Assembly: GCA_016926235.1 (NCBI GenBank)
Contig: JAFGOZ010000272.1
Coordinates: forward strand, 1 to 5,872
Reading direction: 5' to 3'
Source of the DNA: Bacteroidales bacterium
Lineage (GTDB): Bacteria; Bacteroidota; Bacteroidia; Bacteroidales; UBA10428
Length of the DNA stretch: 5,872 nt
Shown: positions 1 through 5,872 of the stretch, piece after piece
Layout of the letters: each line of letters starts with the position of its first letter
Position numbering within the stretch: the stretch's first letter is position 1
Position numbers and translations under genes: made by a program
Notes under the pieces: generated by a model
Told to the model about the DNA's origin: nothing
Database searches by the model: none
The model's input: the letters and a program-made list of their open reading frames with translations, nothing else

Positions 1-77
1 AACCATAGTCTTTATAAACTAAATTTTGTCTGTTCAATGTCATTTGTGCTTGTCGTGCAGTTTCGTTTTAGGGTGAC

Positions 78-210
78 CGATAACGGTATACGTGTAGGAG
101 AAGTGCGGGAGTTTGAGTTGCGGACTTATCCCTTTACAATTACCGTTTAATAAATGCTTTTTGCTTTAAATATACAATTTTACCCGCATTACTTCTACAC
201 GATGTTAGGC
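78..210. repeat. attC-like imperfect inverted repeat
   Basis: This 133-bp element can fold into a long hairpin. The outer ends are TAAC at 81-84 and GTTA at 204-207, the latter inside a perfect GTTAGGC core (204-210). The main arms, 91-109 and 183-201, pair over 19 positions: 16 Watson-Crick pairs, two G-T pairs and one A-A mismatch, beginning CGTGTAG/CTACACG and ending GCGGG/CCCGC. An unpaired step of 6 bases on the left and 2 on the right separates the ends from the arms, and about 73 bases form the loop. Integron attC sites have this layout: RYYYAAC and GTTRRRY ends, inner paired boxes, an unpaired spacer and a length of roughly 60-140 bp. The left core (CGATAAC) departs from the consensus, so orientation is not certain. 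Bacteroidota genomes carry many repeats of this style, and a non-integron repeat is the main alternative. Confidence 0.6.
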
Positions 211-734
211 CATGGGCGGGATGATTATATGTGACATACACTTGCATCAAGATCGTTTGTAGAATGATCTGTTTTGTTAAAGAGCTTTACGTTTGCAGTT
301 GTGGGAAGGGCTTGAAGGCTCTTGTGGTAAACTTTGCTAGTGAAATGGTTTGCGGGGTTTGCCGCATGTGCCTGAAAGCTGAAGGGACGGTACGCTAAGC
401 TATAAAATGTCAGGGCGATATGTGTCAGATGTTGTCCCCACTCTGTCAGATGACCAGCTATGTTTGACAGAGCATGTCCCGATTCTGAGAATTAAGACTC
501 TTTTTAGTCGGCAATGCTCCAATGTGTGCCAGATATTGTCCCTTCTGTGAGAGTTTGTTCCCTTTTTTGTCAACTGTACACCCTGCTTTGTCTTAGATGA
601 TGCTGGCTTTGTCTGAACTTTATCTAGCCTTGAGAATGATGTGCTATCTGTGCTTTATAAAGTGCTTTGTGCTGCTAATATAAATGGAAGGGTGACAAAC
701 GGATAGCTGTTAATTTTAAATTTTGGGCTAAAAG
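211..734. other. Gene-free left flank
   Basis: No convincing gene lies here on either strand. The stretch between the attC-like repeat and the terminator holds the 21-bp repeat array at 421-649 and is richer in G+C than the genes. Three 60-base lines counted by hand gave 29, 30 and 25 G+C, against 23 and 17 in two lines of the hydrolase gene. The longest short frame noticed, 264-398 plus, encodes 44 residues with several cysteines but has no ribosome site or other support. Confidence 0.6.
421..649 (+). repeat. Degenerate 21-bp direct repeat array, 11 units
   Basis: Units begin at 421, 442, 463, 484, 504, 525, 546, 566, 587, 608 and 629, so successive spacings are 21, 21, 21, 20, 21, 21, 20, 21, 21 and 21. 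The first six bases are TGTGTC, TCTGTC, TTTGAC, TCTGAG, TTAGTC, TGTGCC, TGTGAG, TTTGTC, TTTGTC, TTTGTC and CTTGAG. G is present at position 4 in all eleven units, and T at positions 1 and 3 in ten. The second half of several units ends in a TGTCCC-like block. The closest pair is 421-438 and 525-542, with 16 of 18 bases identical. Two more TTTG-type starts (647, 666) follow at 18-19 bp. The 20-bp units and in-frame stops argue against a coding repeat. The function is unknown. Confidence 0.6.
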
Positions 735-768
735 CAACCTATCAGCAATAATGATTGCCGATAGGTTG
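735..768 (-). terminator. Intrinsic terminator after the helical protein gene
   Basis: The arms 735-749 and 754-768 form a 15-bp stem around a 4-base loop. In the minus-strand transcript the only imperfect pair is a G-U, so the helix is continuous. It begins 14 bases after the stop codon at 783-785 and is followed by CTTTTAG in the transcript, a short U tract. It most likely ends transcription of the minus-strand gene block. In the other direction the A-C mismatch and the purine-rich sequence after it make it a poorer terminator. Confidence 0.7.
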
Positions 769-782
769 GTAATGATTGTTAG

Positions 783-1502
783 TTAAGCTGCATCTGAAGA
801 TACTTTTCTGGCTGCGCCTAAATTGTCGATTGCTTTACTAAATGTAAACTGTTCTTTTTTTAATGGTTCGTATTGATAATATGCTGATGCCTTTTTGCAA
901 ATTCCGATTACTTCAGCGTAAATAGAATTGAAGGTATCAGAAACATCTTTTGTTATCTCTTTAGTTGTTTCTTTCAAATTTTCCTGAACTGTATTTGCCT
1001 GTTTGAAAGTAACGGCATAGCTAATAATCTTATCGATTAGGACAGGAGCCATGCCCTGAGATGTTATGTTGTTTTTCAGAGTATCTGTCATATTAGATTT
1101 GAAGGAATACAGCAATTGTAGAAGCGATTCCTGATTTCCTTTTTGTACGCCACGTAGATGTTTTGAAAATCCGAGTGTTTTTAGAATTTCATTTTTCTTT
1201 GAAGAATCCTGTTTGAAATCATCATCGATTTGAGTTTTGAAATAGGACAAATCACGCTTGGCCGGAACTTGTATTGCAACCAAAGATGCTGTTGCATCAC
1301 GTAATTGTTTTTTAATATCAATACCCAAATGAGATTCAATTGCAGAATCAATGCCAGAGATTAAATCATTGGCATATTGCTCTGTCCAATCTGTACGGGT
1401 AGTTGATAAATCGGAAATGTTTGCCTTGAAACTTTCTGCGATGGTTTTAGATGCCATTAACATATCGACATCTTGGTAACTGTAATTGCGATTTTTTGAC
1501 AT
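783..1502 (-). CDS. Hypothetical all-helical cytoplasmic protein
   Basis: The 239-residue product has no signal peptide, membrane segment or recognisable catalytic motif. I recognise the style as a conserved Bacteroidota hypothetical protein (start like 'NYxYQDVDML..SKTIAES', end like 'DPLKKEQFTFSK...AARK') but know no assigned function. It is rich in Lys, Asp, Glu and Ser, has a single cysteine (C202) and few prolines (80, 153, 213). Long stretches look like amphipathic helices, notably about 10-60, 123-145, 150-175 and 176-210, so a helical bundle is likely. The ATG at 1502 lies about 40 bases downstream of a good Bacteroidota promoter candidate, which supports this start; there is no clear ribosome binding site. 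A strong hairpin follows the stop. It is 74 bp downstream of the hydrolase stop, so it could be an independent unit or also receive read-through. Unlike its three neighbours, its product appears to stay in the cytoplasm. Confidence 0.9.
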   Translation of the reverse strand: MSKNRNYSYQDVDMLMASKTIAESFKANISDLSTTRTDWTEQYANDLISGIDSAIESHLGIDIKKQLRDATASLVAIQVPAKRDLSYFKTQIDDDFKQDSSKKNEILKTLGFSKHLRGVQKGNQESLLQLLYSFKSNMTDTLKNNITSQGMAPVLIDKIISYAVTFKQANTVQENLKETTKEITKDVSDTFNSIYAEVIGICKKASAYYQYEPLKKEQFTFSKAIDNLGAARKVSSDAA

Positions 1503-1541
1503 AATAAAAATGGTTTGTTGAATTATTTAAAAAGTAAAGAG

Positions 1542-1571
1542 TAAACGTATTACATAAAATAAAATTGCAAA
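1542..1571 (-). promoter_or_regulatory. Candidate Bacteroidota promoter for the helical protein gene
   Basis: Read on the minus strand, TTTG (1571-1568) is followed by an 18-base spacer and TACGTTTA (1549-1542). The Bacteroidota primary sigma factor consensus is TTTG at -33 and TAnnTTTG at -7. Here the -33 box is perfect and the -7 box differs only in the last base. Transcription would begin near 1535 and give a leader of about 30 bases. Its upstream box sits just after the hydrolase stop codon (1577-1579), so the last gene can be transcribed on its own. Confidence 0.6.
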
Positions 1572-1576
1572 TAACC

Positions 1577-3961
1577 CTATTTTATTTCCAATGTAACACC
1601 AGGTTTTGTTTCAAAATCTGATTGGATTTCTAAAGATGTGCTATAATCAATTGTAACGTCATTATTATCATTTATCGTAACATTATCGATTACAATATCA
1701 CAACCTATAACTTTTTCATCACAATTTATAGTCCTGTTTAAAACACTTGTTGTGCCAGCACAATCCTGAGGCTCCATATGGTTCCAAATGAATTGGGTTG
1801 TTAACACATTATATTCAACATGTGATTGATTAGAACCAGAGGCAATATACCAGTTGTCGAATGGGGTTGTGCAAGATCCATTTGTGGAAATTGATAGATC
1901 ATCATCTCTTTGACTGTTGTTATTTATCGCTATTGCAAGAGCACTCGAAGGCAAAACAAAAGTAGTTTTTGGCATGGGTATTGGAACGCCACAATCATTA
2001 TTAACCATTTGAGCATAGCTACCTGGGGCTCTGTCATATCCAACCTTTGATGTAAAGAAATTATCTGCTTCCCAACCCAAATAGCCTACCCTTACATTCA
2101 ATACCTTAATTTCAATACCAGTTTGACCCTTAAATACTTTGCTATTAATGTTATCACCTTTCGCAGCATAAACAGTAAGTTCAGCCATATCAAGATTTAA
2201 AAGTGAAGAAATAGATAAAAATTTATTAACGATTGTGTTTAAAGGTATAGCAATAGCTATACCCATACCCATGACAGAAAAATTAATCATGTTTTTGGAA
2301 ATTATGATACCACCATCATCAAAATCTTCAATAAATTCCGATGTTGTACCATTTGCTATAGCAATATTTGTGCAATATTGTGGCATACCTAAGCTGTTGA
2401 GTTCGGAATAAAAATTATTATGCGCTGTACTGCCTTCAATATGATTTATACTTAATTCTTTTGCTGCTGGAGTGTTAAGTAGTTCTCTAGCTTCACGTAA
2501 GGATTGAACTTCTTCTATATTTGCAGAAAAAACGATTGGAATTCCATTTAAAATAAATTCAAGGCCATTTATCATATCACTTACCATGCTTTCTGTATAG
2601 TCAACCATATATTGTACACCTATTACCTGGTTTACACCTTCATGGCCTGAATCAAAGGATACAAATAGTCTAACATCATGTTGTACTCCATCATTCTCCA
2701 TTTGACAGAGAGCATAACGAGCTATCATGCCACCCATGCTTTGGCCAATTATTACATTTTGTAAAGCATTAGAATGTTTATTATTATTAACCCAATTGAT
2801 AACCTCTTTTAGAACTTGTGCATTATTTGCCATATGATCTGTGTTCATTTGAAAATCGACATGAATAATATCATAGCCATACAATATCAAATTGTTTTTA
2901 AAGGTTTTGTCATCAATATTCAATTTCTTATCAATGAAATAAGCATAATCTTGTACCGGTGCAATACATTCATCAGAAACAATATCGGAAGGGTCAAAAC
3001 CTTCAATGATTATCAAGGGCTTGTCGAGGATACCATTATCTTCACCATAATCGATAGTGATTTTTGCAGAATTATCCAATCCATTAACAGTTATTATGGT
3101 ATCATTATCACCTCCATTTGGATTATAACCATAGGTTGAAATTGTTGCCATTGAATTGCTAATAGCTGTTATTTCTGTTGTAGTTATGTTATCTAATACA
3201 GCTTTAGTATTTACAATAGAAGCAGAATCAGCATTTACAATAAAAGTGCTTTGAGACAATAATATTTTATTTTCTTTTAAAACTGCACGGCACTTAATTG
3301 TTTTGCAACCTTCATTCTTATAAGTTACTAAAACTTCTTTATCAAACTTAATAGTACGAAAGCCATAACCATCATCAAAGTCAACTTCAATTTTTTTGAT
3401 TTTCTCATCTGCAATGTTTGTAGAGAACCATTTTTTTACAAGTGAAAACTTACATTGTTTTGAATCAGTTTGTAATATTAGTGGAGCTAAAACAAATGCA
3501 ATATGAGGCTCAAAAATTGAGACACTATCTGGACTTAAATCATGAACCTGGTTGTTCTCAATTTTTATTAGACCTTCTTTTTCAGCATTTGAATATATAC
3601 TATTGTAATTTAGATAGAAGCCTCCAATTGGTATTGTAGAATGAATTTGATTGCTTAATAACAATTTTTGAATTGAATCGAAATCTTTAATAATGCTTTC
3701 TCCACTTAAATGCATAGTTGCTGCAGTATTAAATGAAAACAGAAGTTCAGGTTTTTTTAACTTTTTCTTGCTGGAAATTAATCCGTTGAAGTCCTTGAAT
3801 CCCATGTATGGAAATCCCCTTTCCAAAAGCATACCAGATTCAATGTGAGTTAAATCCAAAGGAGCAAGTAAATGTATTAATGAAGAGTCGAGATTTACTT
3901 TCTTTTGGGCATTTAAGCTTAATGCTAGTGTTAAGCTAATTAATAATGTAATATATTTCAT
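1577..3961 (-). CDS. Secreted alpha/beta hydrolase (esterase/lipase-like)
   Basis: The 794-residue precursor starts with a signal peptide (about residues 1-18, hydrophobic core then LNAQ). A beta-rich region follows, with a PKD-like stretch around 188-243 (DFDDGYGFR..., S.F.V end) often found ahead of such hydrolases in Bacteroidota. The hydrolase core starts with the strand KPLIIIEGFDP (314-324). It continues with GYDIIHVDF (362-370), the nucleophile elbow GQSMGG with Ser408, and LFVSFDSGHEG (432-442), the counterpart of the 'SFDSPHQG' motif of PGAP1-like lipases. His714 in SGSNQSHVEYN is the likely catalytic His; the acid residue could not be assigned. The C-terminal 60 residues contain three Cys (734, 747, 754) and a short beta repeat ending in PGVTLEIK. 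This resembles the 'PGF...GxxF.A' tails of Bacteroidota surface proteins rather than a classic T9SS domain. It is probably an esterase or lipase outside the inner membrane, substrate unknown. It is the third gene of the apparent operon. Confidence 0.85.
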   Translation of the reverse strand: MKYITLLISLTLALSLNAQKKVNLDSSLIHLLAPLDLTHIESGMLLERGFPYMGFKDFNGLISSKKKLKKPELLFSFNTAATMHLSGESIIKDFDSIQKLLLSNQIHSTIPIGGFYLNYNSIYSNAEKEGLIKIENNQVHDLSPDSVSIFEPHIAFVLAPLILQTDSKQCKFSLVKKWFSTNIADEKIKKIEVDFDDGYGFRTIKFDKEVLVTYKNEGCKTIKCRAVLKENKILLSQSTFIVNADSASIVNTKAVLDNITTTEITAISNSMATISTYGYNPNGGDNDTIITVNGLDNSAKITIDYGEDNGILDKPLIIIEGFDPSDIVSDECIAPVQDYAYFIDKKLNIDDKTFKNNLILYGYDIIHVDFQMNTDHMANNAQVLKEVINWVNNNKHSNALQNVIIGQSMGGMIARYALCQMENDGVQHDVRLFVSFDSGHEGVNQVIGVQYMVDYTESMVSDMINGLEFILNGIPIVFSANIEEVQSLREARELLNTPAAKELSINHIEGSTAHNNFYSELNSLGMPQYCTNIAIANGTTSEFIEDFDDGGIIISKNMINFSVMGMGIAIAIPLNTIVNKFLSISSLLNLDMAELTVYAAKGDNINSKVFKGQTGIEIKVLNVRVGYLGWEADNFFTSKVGYDRAPGSYAQMVNNDCGVPIPMPKTTFVLPSSALAIAINNNSQRDDDLSISTNGSCTTPFDNWYIASGSNQSHVEYNVLTTQFIWNHMEPQDCAGTTSVLNRTINCDEKVIGCDIVIDNVTINDNNDVTIDYSTSLEIQSDFETKPGVTLEIK

Positions 3962-4003
3962 TTTTACTTAGTTCTATTTTAAAATAATAATTTCAGGCTC
4001 TTA

Positions 4004-4531
4004 TTAATATACTATATCAAAGCGCCCATCTCGGATTTCAACTAATTCCCCATCCTCACTAACGGCATCGAACCAAAAAGTGCCAGATATTATATAGTTT
4101 ATTGTGTCAAGCTTAATAATAAATATTTCGCCAGTATATGAAGAATTTGAATAGTAATCAATAATCATTTCTCGATCATAATACCATCCATCATTTAAAG
4201 AATCATTTAAAATATATGAACTATTAGTTCTTATAGTCGCATTTACCAATGATATTCCAATAGTTTCATTTTTGCTAAATCCGGTTAATGACAAATAGTC
4301 AGCATTATATCGATTGAACAAGGGTATATAATCAGCTTGAACAGCAGGATCAAAAATGCTACTATAGTTAGCAATAAAAATCCTACCATCAATAAGACAA
4401 CCCATTGTGTTTTCTCCAGAACTTGTAATTGGAGGTAATTCAATTTTCTGCTTTTCATCACATCCCAGAAACAATAAAACAAAAATAATAAAAGCAATTG
4501 CCTTTACTATAACAACAAATGACTTATTCAT
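4004..4531 (-). CDS. Small Bacteroidota lipoprotein (DUF6252-like)
   Basis: The 175-residue precursor has a short basic start, a hydrophobic stretch (5-23) and the lipobox FLGC with Cys24 as the lipidation site, so the mature protein should be anchored to a membrane and probably exported to the outer membrane. After a short linker it reads ELPPITSSGENTMGC (31-45) and ends ISGTFWFDAVSEDG...IRDGRFDIVY (148-175). This start and end pattern is typical of a family of Bacteroidota lipoproteins of unknown function; DUF6252 is my best recollection of the family name, not a search result. The protein looks beta-rich, with many Tyr and Asn. Its start lies 8 bp after the stop of the upstream S74/T9SS gene and its stop 42 bp before the hydrolase, so all three are probably co-transcribed. 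No ribosome binding site is evident, as usual in this phylum. Confidence 0.8.
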   Translation of the reverse strand: MNKSFVVIVKAIAFIIFVLLFLGCDEKQKIELPPITSSGENTMGCLIDGRIFIANYSSIFDPAVQADYIPLFNRYNADYLSLTGFSKNETIGISLVNATIRTNSSYILNDSLNDGWYYDREMIIDYYSNSSYTGEIFIIKLDTINYIISGTFWFDAVSEDGELVEIRDGRFDIVY

Positions 4532-4539
4532 GTCTTGAT

Positions 4540-5562
4540 CTAATCAGTTAATATCATTGTTTCATTACCGATTATTATATTATCAGCAATTAGGACATAA
4601 CGGTACATACCTGGAACAAATTCATTTGCATGAATTGTAACGTAACTGTCAAATCTTTCAGAAATTAGAATATTCTTGATTTGTTTGCCCTGTAAATCAT
4701 AAATATAGAGGTTTGCCTGAGATACAGTTGATGGAATATGAAAAGAAATATTAGCTTCCTCATTAAAAGGATTTGGCTGACAAGCACCTAATGAGGCAGC
4801 TAATTCATCTGTGATAACATTTTTATTAATAGCTTCAGTATTTTTAAAACTTACTTCTTTAGAAGCTTTTAGCTCTTCAATTTGTGCCTGTTGCTCTTTT
4901 ATAGCTTCAACTAGTATCGGAATTAAAGCTGTCGTATTTACACTATATATATCAGTAGAATCATCATATAATACAATCTCGGGTAAAACCTTCTGGACAT
5001 CCTGAGCTATGAAACCAAGATTGTTGTTTCTAATTTTTTCTACTTTTGCTTTAATTTTTTCGTTATTCTTTGTTAAACTATCTGTTTGATAAAAATCTTT
5101 TTTATAATCAAACCGGACACCCTCTAGTCCCATTATTATATCTATAGAGTTATTTATACATTTAATGTTTTCTTTAATTCTTTTATCGGAAAACTGTGCA
5201 AATGTTTGATAATGTATAATATATCCCCATATATCTCCAAACTTATACGAACTTGTCCCAATCTCTCCAGTATTGTTTGAAGTCGGATAAAATGTCTTGT
5301 CATAATACCCTTGACCAATTTTCAGTCCGGAATATGTATTGTTCTTGAATTCAACATTACAGTTAAAAGATACAGGATATGATGATGTAGCTGCTGTTGC
5401 AACACCCAACCTGGAAAACCTAACAATATTTGTATATAAATCATATGAGTTTGAAGCGGGATATCCTCCAATACCTACTTCACCGGTTGAGTTCATTTTA
5501 ATTTGTGAAAAGAGTGATGAAAAAGAAAAAATGGCAATTGTGAAAAGAAATAGTTTTTTCAT
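4540..5562 (-). CDS. Exported tail-fibre-type protein with peptidase S74 chaperone and T9SS sorting domain
   Basis: The 340-residue precursor has a signal peptide (1-20, ending LFSQ). A beta-rich, Gly/Ser/Asn/Tyr-rich stalk follows (about 21-120). The peptidase S74 intramolecular chaperone starts at FSDKRIKENI (124-133) and continues through NLGFIAQDVQKVLPEIV (181-197) to the closing coiled coil ALIPILVEAIKEQQAQIEEL (212-231). S74 domains trimerise fibre proteins and may cut themselves; Ser125 and Lys130 sit where the Ser-Lys pair of the family is expected. The C-terminal 80 residues form a type A T9SS sorting domain, with QPNPFNEEANISFHIP, then LYIYDLQGKQIK and finally VPGMYRYVLIADN...ETMIL. 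Such domains direct export across the outer membrane and are then removed or exchanged for a lipid anchor. The protein is probably a trimeric surface fibre or adhesin-like factor. It is first in the operon. Its small stalk suggests a short or degenerate fibre. Confidence 0.88.
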   Translation of the reverse strand: MKKLFLFTIAIFSFSSLFSQIKMNSTGEVGIGGYPASNSYDLYTNIVRFSRLGVATAATSSYPVSFNCNVEFKNNTYSGLKIGQGYYDKTFYPTSNNTGEIGTSSYKFGDIWGYIIHYQTFAQFSDKRIKENIKCINNSIDIIMGLEGVRFDYKKDFYQTDSLTKNNEKIKAKVEKIRNNNLGFIAQDVQKVLPEIVLYDDSTDIYSVNTTALIPILVEAIKEQQAQIEELKASKEVSFKNTEAINKNVITDELAASLGACQPNPFNEEANISFHIPSTVSQANLYIYDLQGKQIKNILISERFDSYVTIHANEFVPGMYRYVLIADNIIIGNETMILTD

Positions 5563-5862
5563 AATAGTGGGTTTAAAATTGAAATTAGAATTTGAAATAA
5601 AAATAATGATTTAATTCAGTTATTGTAATATTTTTTGAACTTATGCAGATACCATTATCTACAAATAGTAGCTATTTTAATAAGCAAACAAAGGAGAGCA
5701 TCAGCAAAAAAAAGCAAGTGTTTGACAACTAAGGGATGCATTAGCGGAAGGGTTGGCAAACTGTTGCTTTGTGGGGCGGGTTACTCTTGGCTTTAAAGTC
5801 TTTTTTATCAGTTTTTCTTATTGCATTGGAATAGTGAAATTTCATCGAAATGAAAGCATTTG
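5563..5862. other. Gene-free right flank
   Basis: This stretch of about 300 bases upstream of the operon holds the promoter candidates and no convincing gene. From about 5700 the composition changes from very AT-rich to a G-rich mixture (5744-5790). That part contains GGAAGGGTTGGCAAAC (5746-5761), a near copy of a motif in the left flank at 686-700. A small perfect hairpin, TTTCAT-CGAA-ATGAAA, lies at 5840-5855 just before the attC-like core. Confidence 0.55.
5636..5692 (-). promoter_or_regulatory. Candidate promoter region of the three-gene operon
   Basis: Two overlapping candidates fit the Bacteroidota pattern on the minus strand. One is TTTG at 5665-5662, an 18-base spacer and TAAGTTCA at 5643-5636. 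The other is TTTG at 5692-5689, 18 bases and TACTATTTG at 5670-5662, whose -7 box has one extra base. Each matches four of six fixed positions of the -7 box, so the choice is open. Either would leave a leader of roughly 70-100 AT-rich bases before the ATG at 5562. Confidence 0.35.
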
Positions 5863-5872
5863 GCCTAACGGT
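5863..5872. repeat. Start of a second attC-like repeat, cut by the window edge
   Basis: The last ten bases, GCCTAACGGT, contain a perfect GCCTAAC core. This is the reverse complement of the GTTAGGC core at 204-210. They also share TAACGGT with positions 81-87, where the complete left copy begins. The window ends before the expected arm, so only the outer core is visible. The match is short, and the call rests on the shared seven bases plus complementarity to the first element. Confidence 0.45.

Larger units (their letters stand above)
205..5872. mobile_element. Possible large gene cassette between two attC-like sites (right end incomplete)
   Basis: If the bounding repeats are attC sites, integron recombination would cut after the G of GTTAGGC, and the cassette would begin at 205 and run past the window end. 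It would hold four genes, at least two promoters and long non-coding flanks. Typical cassettes hold one gene and are around 1 kb or less, so this would be exceptional. Both outer cores facing the cassette are perfect (GTTAGGC and GCCTAAC). Reading the array on the minus strand puts the genes in the usual orientation ahead of the 78-210 site; reading it on the plus strand makes them inverted. No integrase gene is in view. The alternative is a normal chromosomal locus between two copies of a dispersed repeat. Confidence 0.3.

Noticed and set aside
1..150. End of a plus-strand gene open from base 1 to a TAA at 148-150
   Set aside because: The frame runs through the first arm and part of the loop of the attC-like hairpin, has no visible start and gives no recognisable protein; it is probably open by chance.
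421..649. CRISPR array
   Set aside because: The repeats are adjacent, about 21 bp and highly divergent, with no unique spacers of constant length and no cas genes in view.
2816..3139. Plus-strand open frame opposite the hydrolase gene
   Set aside because: It is antisense to a gene with clear motifs, and its product is low-complexity Ile/Asn-rich sequence.
3442..3639. Plus-strand open frame opposite the hydrolase N-terminal region
   Set aside because: It is antisense to a convincing gene and shows no domain or start signal.
3975..3986. Palindrome TATTTTAAAATA between lipoprotein and hydrolase genes as a terminator or operator
   Set aside because: It consists only of A and T with no loop or U tract and is expected often in such AT-rich DNA.
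4285..4497. Second minus-strand frame inside the lipoprotein gene
   Set aside because: It overlaps a gene with lipobox and family-like termini in another frame; its hydrophobic start is a frame-shifted copy of the signal region.
4811..5614. Two plus-strand frames (4811-5005 and 5339-5614) opposite the S74/T9SS gene
   Set aside because: Both are antisense to a gene with two recognised domains and have no independent support.
5791..5806. Plus-strand terminator (CTTTAAAG followed by T's)
   Set aside because: The palindrome has no room for a loop and no gene ends upstream on that strand.
5840..5855. Small hairpin TTTCAT-CGAA-ATGAAA as part of the attC-like site
   Set aside because: It lies outside the GCCTAAC core and has no counterpart at the left copy, so I note it only in the flank description.

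Overview
The window looks like an AT-rich Bacteroidota chromosome. The evidence is a Por/type IX secretion sorting domain, a peptidase S74 (tail-fibre) chaperone domain on an exported protein, a Bacteroidota-style lipoprotein, '-33 TTTG / -7 TAnnTTTG'-like promoter candidates and no clear Shine-Dalgarno sequences. The T9SS domain and the gene types suggest an environmental or marine lineage rather than a gut Bacteroides; that is inference.

Layout: all four convincing genes are on the minus strand, so they are read from high to low coordinates. First comes an exported S74-chaperone/T9SS protein (5562-4540). It is followed 8 bp later by a small lipoprotein (4531-4004) and 42 bp later by a large exported alpha/beta hydrolase (3961-1577). 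The tight spacing suggests one operon, with a candidate promoter around 5636-5692. A separate cytoplasmic, all-helical protein of unknown function (1502-783) follows, with its own well-formed candidate promoter at 1542-1571 and a hairpin terminator at 735-768.

Flanks: about 570 bp on the left and 300 bp on the right hold no convincing gene. The left flank carries a 133-bp imperfect inverted repeat (78-210) bounded by TAAC/GTTA. Its size and ends resemble an integron attC site. The last bases of the window (GCCTAACGGT, 5863-5872) look like the first bases of another copy. The whole window may therefore be one very large gene cassette, or a block between two copies of an attC-like repeat. The left flank also holds a degenerate 21-bp direct repeat of 11 units (421-649), which no gene or RNA in the window explains.

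Working together: three of the four products leave the cytoplasm. They are a T9SS-sorted trimeric fibre-like protein, an outer lipoprotein and a secreted esterase/lipase-like hydrolase. They plausibly form a cell-surface accessory module, but no substrate or phenotype can be read from the sequence.
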